Assembly (NCBI GenBank): GCA_021202205.1
Contig: JAJQDJ010000200.1
Coordinates: 1-10,832 of the forward strand
Source: Erysipelotrichaceae bacterium
GTDB taxonomy: Bacteria; Bacillota_I; Bacilli_A; Erysipelotrichales; Coprobacillaceae
DNA: 10,832 bases
Reading direction: 5' to 3'
Shown piece by piece: positions 7,999 to 10,832 of the stretch. Position numbers and translations under genes: made by a program. The notes beneath the pieces are model-generated. The model had not been told where the DNA came from. It did no database searches and saw only the letters and a program-made list of their open reading frames with translations. The number at the start of each line of letters is the position of its first letter. Within the stretch, counting starts at the first letter, position 1.

Positions 7999-8529
7999 TT
8001 ATTCAGTTTCGATAAGTCCATAATCACCATCATGGCGTTTATAGACAACACTGATTTGATCAGTTTCAGTATCTTTATAGACAAAGAATGTATGTCCAAT
8101 TAATTCCATTTGCATAATTGCTTCTTCCATATCCATTGGTTTAGGACTGATTGTTTTGGTTTTAACAATAACATCCTCTTCTTCATCATCTAATGGTTGA
8201 ATAGAAGCAATATTGAAAGCAAGCTTATTATCTTTAGACTTTCTACTTAGTCTTGTTTTATACTTTCTTATTTGCCCTTCTAGCTTGTCAATAACTTGAT
8301 CAAGTGCATTAAACACATCATTATCAACAACCTCTGCTCTTAATAATACATACTCTGTTGGAATAGTCACTTCGATTTTTTGTCCTACTGGATAATCGCG
8401 AATCAAAACCTTAGCTTCAACATTATCACTCATGATAAAATACTTATCAAGAATTCCTAATTTCTTTTTGACTCTTGTTTCAATATCTTGAGTAACAGTA
8501 AGATTTTTTCCTCTAATATTGACTTTCAT
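7999..8529 (-). CDS. hpf: Long-form ribosome hibernation promoting factor
   Basis: The protein (176 residues from ATG at 8529) has the long HPF layout of Bacillota: an N-terminal S30AE domain (about 1-95, beginning MKVNIRGKNLTVTQDIETRV), a charged linker with DDEEED (about 114-119), and the C-terminal dimerisation domain (about 122-176) with the family motif KPMDMEEAIMQMELIGHTFF and VVYKRHDGDYGLIE. Long HPF binds the decoding centre of the 30S subunit and joins two 70S ribosomes tail to tail into inactive 100S particles in stationary phase or stress. I chose 8529 over more upstream starts because GGAGG lies seven bases before it and because the family begins with this sequence. It has its own promoter-like TATAAT and the shared terminator downstream, so it is probably transcribed alone. 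Confidence 0.95.
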   Translation of the reverse strand: MKVNIRGKNLTVTQDIETRVKKKLGILDKYFIMSDNVEAKVLIRDYPVGQKIEVTIPTEYVLLRAEVVDNDVFNALDQVIDKLEGQIRKYKTRLSRKSKDNKLAFNIASIQPLDDEEEDVIVKTKTISPKPMDMEEAIMQMELIGHTFFVYKDTETDQISVVYKRHDGDYGLIETE

Positions 8530-8554
8530 AAACATTCCTCCTTTAAATATTTTT

Positions 8555-8560
8555 ATTATA
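8555..8560 (-). promoter_or_regulatory. Probable -10 element of hpf
   Basis: A perfect minus-strand TATAAT lies about 25 bases ahead of the hpf start. No good -35 is found at 16-18 bases; the region upstream contains a small palindrome, ATGAATTCAT (8573-8582), that could be chance. Confidence 0.45.
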
Positions 8561-8620
8561 CTATATTTTTTTATGAATTCATACATCCAACTAAAAAAAA
8601 GTTAAAATCCGTTGATAAAA

Positions 8621-9760
8621 TCAAATATACTTTTTTAAATCATTAACCTTATTTAATTTTTCCCAAGGTAAATCAATATCATCTCTTCCAAAATGACCAT
8701 AACAAGCAGTTTGTAAATATATAGGTTTTAATAAATCAAAGGTATCAATAATACCTTGAGGTGTTAATATGAATTCTTTTCTAATAGCTGAAAGTAATAT
8801 GTCTAAGGATACTTTATTGGTATTAAATGTATCAATATAAATACTAATAGGTTCAGCCATGCCAATCGCATATGATAATTGTATTTCAGCTTTATCACAA
8901 AGATGGGATGCAACCAAATTTTTAGCAATATATCTTGCCATATATGCACCACTTCTATCTACCTTAGATGGATCTTTACCCGAAAAAGTTCCACCACCAT
9001 GACGGGCCATACCCCCATATGTATCAACAATAATCTTTCTTCCTATAAGTCCCGTATCACCTTGTGGTCCACCTATTACAAAACGACCAGTGGGATTTAT
9101 CAAAACTTTATAATCATGATGAAGATGATATGCATCAACAACATTTTTTATAATTTTATTTTTAATATAATCTTTAAATACCTTCTCATCATAATCAGGA
9201 TCATGTTGAATAGACATCAAAATTGTATCAATTTGTGGATAAGTATTTGTATAATCAATAGTAACTTGAGCTTTCATATCTGGTCTAGCCCATAGAAAAT
9301 TATTGTTTTCTCTTAAACGCGTTGCTTCTAACATAAGTTTATGTGCTAATGTGATAGATAAAGGCATATATTCTTTGGTTTCATTGCATGCATAACCAAA
9401 CATAATACCTTGATCTCCTGCTCCTCCTACTTTTATATTGGTTCCTAAAGCAATATCAGTTTATTGCTGATCCTATACAACTTTAATAGTACAATGATGA
9501 CCATCTATACCTAATTCATCACTTGTATAGCCAATATCAGTCATAACTCTTCTAGCTATAGATTCATAATCAACAATCGCCTTAGTGGTTATCTCACCAC
9601 CTATAATAACCAGATTTGTCGTTACAAAGCACTCACAAGCTACACGAGAATAGGGATCTTGAGCCAAACATGCATCAAGAATAGCATCACTTATTTGATC
9701 ACATATTTTATCAGGATGTCCCTTAGAAACAGATTCTGATGTTAATAATATTTTTTCCAT
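8621..9760 (-). pseudogene. metK: S-adenosylmethionine synthase (MetK) frame with two internal stops
   Basis: MetK makes S-adenosylmethionine from ATP and methionine. The whole frame, 379 codons, is collinear with MetK in one reading frame: GHPDK (14-18), GAGDQGIMFGYACNET (114-129), IGGPQGDTGLIGRK, DTYGGMARHGGG, the P-loop-like GGGTFSGKDPSKVDRSG and the C-terminal CYGHFGR. Length is close to the usual 380-400. Codon 96 is TAG (9473-9475) and codon 100 is TAA (9461-9463), in the segment that normally reads like IDEQSPDIA, so TAG stands at a variable position and TAA at the usual serine. No frameshift is involved. Translation would give a 95-residue fragment, and the second part could only restart at ATG 9403, without a ribosome-binding site. 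The start at 9760 has AGGAGG before it. The riboswitch and terminator upstream are intact. MetK is normally essential, so a second metK, suppression or a sequence error must be considered. Confidence 0.9.
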
Positions 9761-9773
9761 TTTTCCTCCTTAA

Positions 9774-9800
9774 CAAAAAAGCTTTCATGAGGAAAGCTTT
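9774..9800 (-). terminator. Riboswitch-controlled terminator upstream of metK
   Basis: AAAGCTTTC (9792-9800 side) and GAAAGCTTT (9778-9786 side) make a perfect nine-base-pair stem with a five-base loop, followed on the minus strand by TTTTT and then the metK ribosome-binding site. It follows the aptamer's P1 helix by a few bases, the standard position for an S-box expression platform that stops transcription when SAM is abundant. Confidence 0.93.
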
Positions 9801-9901
9801 ACATACCTTATTGTTCAAGTTTGTACTTGCTTGGTAAAGGCACCTTCTATAAATAGGGTTGCCACTACATTATCGATCCTCATCTAGTAGTTCTGAATAA
9901 G
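9778..9901 (-). promoter_or_regulatory. SAM-I (S-box) riboswitch controlling metK, compact P2
   Basis: On the minus strand the S-box landmarks appear in order: P1 CTTATT (9896-9901) pairing with AATAAG (9807-9812); P2 base ACTAC pairing with GTAGT; the invariant GGCAACC (9857-9863); a tiny P3 hairpin CTAT-TT-ATAG; AAGGTGC (9840-9846); and P4 CAAGT-ACAA-ACTTG. The P2 arm is much shorter than in B. subtilis yitJ: within it I see only GAT-GAGG-ATC and then GATAAT, where the usual kink-turn strand reads GATGA. The GAGG loop could pair with the pyrimidines of the P3-P4 junction as the family's pseudoknot; that pairing is inference. The downstream gene, metK, is a classic S-box target. SAM binding should favour the terminator. 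Confidence 0.88.
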
Positions 9902-9902
9902 T

Positions 9903-10025
9903 TTATTGATATAATTTTTTTAATTCTTCATAATCTAAAGATGTCATAATCTCAATAAGTTCCATGTCCAATCCCAAATCATAAAGTATTGTTGCAATTT
10001 TAAATTGCTGTTGTTTGTAAGTCAT
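9903..10025 (-). CDS. Small ORF of unknown function next to the SAM riboswitch
   Basis: An uninterrupted 40-codon frame runs from ATG at 10025 to TAA at 9903-9905, one base before the riboswitch P1 strand. The product begins MTYKQQQFKIATILYDLGLD and continues with an acidic helical tail ending KKLYQ. The pattern (helix, LGLDMELIEIMTSLDYEEL) resembles the short helix-turn-helix-like tails seen at the end of Rpn/PD-(D/E)XK nuclease family proteins, in which a phrase like GLSIEEIAKITGLSIEEI recurs; this is similarity of pattern only. I do not recognise a family. A weak GGTG lies about seven bases upstream. The doubt is that an extended -10 box (TGATACAAT) overlaps the start codon, so the metK leader might begin just inside this frame and never carry its ATG. 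It is too small to separate from chance by reading alone, though its composition looks protein-like. Confidence 0.5.
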   Translation of the reverse strand: MTYKQQQFKIATILYDLGLDMELIEIMTSLDYEELKKLYQ

Positions 10026-10032
10026 TGTATCA
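10024..10032 (-). promoter_or_regulatory. Possible extended -10 promoter for the metK leader
   Basis: Minus-strand TGATACAAT is an extended -10 (TACAAT, five of six matches), with TTGGTT 16 bases further upstream as a partial -35. Transcription would begin near 10017 and run into the riboswitch about 115 bases later. It overlaps the start codon of the small ORF. An alternative inside the ORF, TTGGAC-17 bases-TATGAC, is weaker at the -10. Confidence 0.4.
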
Positions 10033-10046
10033 CCAATAATAGTTTA

Positions 10047-10079
10047 ACCAAAAAAATAAACATTATTCTACAATTAATG
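10047..10079 (-). terminator. AT-rich terminator after mscL
   Basis: Just after the mscL stop, minus-strand CATTAATT and AATAATG pair with one bulged A around a GTAG loop, followed by TTTATTTTTTT. The stem is almost all A-T, so it is weak in energy, but the position and long T tract fit the end of the nifU-mscL transcript. Confidence 0.55.
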
Positions 10080-10081
10080 AC

Positions 10082-10500
10082 TTAATTTTTAGATTCTTTT
10101 AATAAATCTCTAATTTCTGTTAATAATTCTTCACTAGTTGGTCCAGCAGGTGGTTCTTCTTTAGCCTCTTCTTCTTTCTTAGCCATTGAAGTTAATTTAG
10201 TAACAAATCTTAACATAATGAAAATAACCAAAGCAATCATCAAGAAATCAATGATGGCTTGAATAAAGCTACCATAGTTAATTGCAATAGCTTCAGATTC
10301 TTCTGTCGCTTCTTTCAAAACCAATGATAAAGAAGAAAAATCAGCAGCACCTGTAAGTAATGTAATCACTGGCATAATAACATCATTAACCAATGATGAA
10401 ACAATACTACTAAAAGCACTACCAATAATAACACCTATTGCCATATCTAAGACATTTCCACGATTTGCAAATTCTTTAAAATCCTGAAAAAACTTTTCAT
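10082..10500 (-). CDS. mscL: Large-conductance mechanosensitive channel MscL, start out of frame by one base
   Basis: MscL is a pentameric inner-membrane pore that opens under membrane tension to release solutes in osmotic downshock. From codon 6 onward the frame is a typical MscL: FKEFANRGNVLDMAIG, first membrane helix with VIIGSAFSSIVSSLVNDVIMP (about 24-44), a periplasmic loop, second helix (about 83-105), and a C-terminal cytoplasmic helix after PAGPTSEELL. Total length would be 139 residues. The true start is ATG at 10500, overlapping the nifU stop as ATGA with GGAGGT nine bases upstream, but that ATG is one base out of phase: its own frame ends after 17 codons. Restoring one A in the AAAA run (10494-10497) gives MKKFFQDFKEF; a -1 slip on T-TTT-TTC would give MKSFFQDFKEF. 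The in-frame ATG at 10444 would lose the N-terminal helix and has no ribosome-binding site. Either a sequence error, a recent mutation or recoding. Confidence 0.88.
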
Positions 10501-10730
10501 ATAAGTTTTACCTCCATTACTCCCGGAACTTCCTCAATCAAAATTTGTTCAACACCATCTTTAAGCGTTACATCTATTAGAGAACAGCCCATACAAGCAC
10601 CAAACATTTGTACGTAAACGACACCATCTTCTAATTTTACAAATTCAATATCTCCGCCGTCACGCTGTAAATAAGGTCTTAATTTGTGAATAACCTTCAC
10701 AACTTCCTTTTCCATTTCGAACTGATTCAT
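10497..10730 (-). CDS. NifU-like Fe-S scaffold protein (NFU domain)
   Basis: A 77-residue protein consisting only of the C-terminal NifU (NFU) domain. It shows LRPYLQRDGGDIEF (about 17-30), typical of NFU proteins, and the paired cysteines C46 and C49 in GACMGCS, which hold a [4Fe-4S] cluster between two monomers for delivery to target enzymes. The closing VPGV motif is also conserved. The start ATG at 10730 is eight bases after GGAGG. Its TGA overlaps the mscL ATG as ATGA, so the two genes are translationally coupled, although the functions have no obvious link. Stand-alone NFU proteins of this size are usual in Bacillota, commonly called YutI in Bacillus. Confidence 0.93.
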   Translation of the reverse strand: MNQFEMEKEVVKVIHKLRPYLQRDGGDIEFVKLEDGVVYVQMFGACMGCSLIDVTLKDGVEQILIEEVPGVMEVKLI

Positions 10731-10755
10731 TCAACGAGCCTCCTTTTTCTTTCCT

Positions 10756-10764
10756 ATTATAACA
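10756..10764 (-). promoter_or_regulatory. Extended -10 promoter of nifU-mscL
   Basis: Minus-strand TGTTATAAT is an extended -10 with a perfect TATAAT, about 25 bases ahead of the nifU start. No -35 of note is present, which an extended -10 can tolerate. The remaining bases up to 10832 show nothing else I can name. Confidence 0.6.
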
Positions 10765-10832
10765 CATTTTACAAAATATAACCCGAATTGCAAGCAGAAA
10801 GTGGAATTAAGATGAAAAAAATTTAATTTTTA

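Noticed and set aside
8600..8624. Terminator after metK
   Set aside because: Only a five-base-pair TTGAT-ATCAA hairpin is present and the T run starts about ten bases later; too weak to list as a feature.
8879..9295. Plus-strand open frame of 138 codons inside metK
   Set aside because: It is antisense to the conserved MetK core, and its composition (runs of I, N, S, T) is that of a shadow frame.
8621..9760. General reassignment of TAG and TAA to an amino acid
   Set aside because: leuS, the second ABC gene, hpf, the radical SAM gene and mscL end in TAA, the first ABC gene ends in TAG, and leuS alone has nearly 800 codons without an internal stop.
1..10832. CRISPR array, tRNA or rRNA genes, insertion sequence or prophage elements
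   Set aside because: I found no regularly spaced repeats, no tRNA-like cloverleaf, no transposase or integrase, and no terminal inverted repeats.

Overview
The window is strongly AT-rich bacterial DNA with strong GGAGG ribosome-binding sites, T-box and S-box leaders and A/T-ending codons. This fits a low-GC Bacillota, probably a gut Erysipelotrichia-type organism; the class-level call is inference from overall character, not from a marker gene.

Layout, left to right. Bases 1-253 hold no gene I recognise. At 254-562 (-) lies a Phd/YefM-type antitoxin gene with two in-frame stop codons and no toxin beside it. leuS (630-3026, -) is intact, preceded by a leucine T-box leader (CTC specifier) with a clear sigma-A promoter and followed by a strong terminator. 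Next come two tandem, translationally coupled MacB-like ABC transporters on the minus strand (5216-6996 upstream, 3357-5213 downstream), each an ATPase fused to an FtsX-like permease. The upstream one carries a one-base frameshift just after its Walker A motif. Diverging from them is a YhcC-type radical SAM gene (7035-7982, +), which converges on hpf (7999-8529, -) and shares a bidirectional terminator with it. metK (8621-9760, -) follows, under a compact SAM-I-type riboswitch with a textbook terminator, but its reading frame contains TAG and TAA. Upstream of the riboswitch is a previously unmarked 40-codon small ORF (9903-10025, -). The right end is a nifU-mscL operon (-) with an ATGA overlap; mscL is out of frame at codons 2-5, exactly at a T TTT TTC heptamer.

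The genes are mainly housekeeping: leucine charging, SAM synthesis, ribosome hibernation, Fe-S assembly and osmotic relief. The two amino-acid-sensing leaders (uncharged tRNA-Leu, SAM) are the clearest regulation. The most notable property is that four of about ten genes carry a lesion that leaves the rest of the protein clearly homologous. That is either sequence or assembly error, recent gene decay, or in part recoding. No undescribed multi-gene system is evident; the best candidates for something new are the small ORF beside the riboswitch, the asymmetric ABC pair and the mscL slip site.
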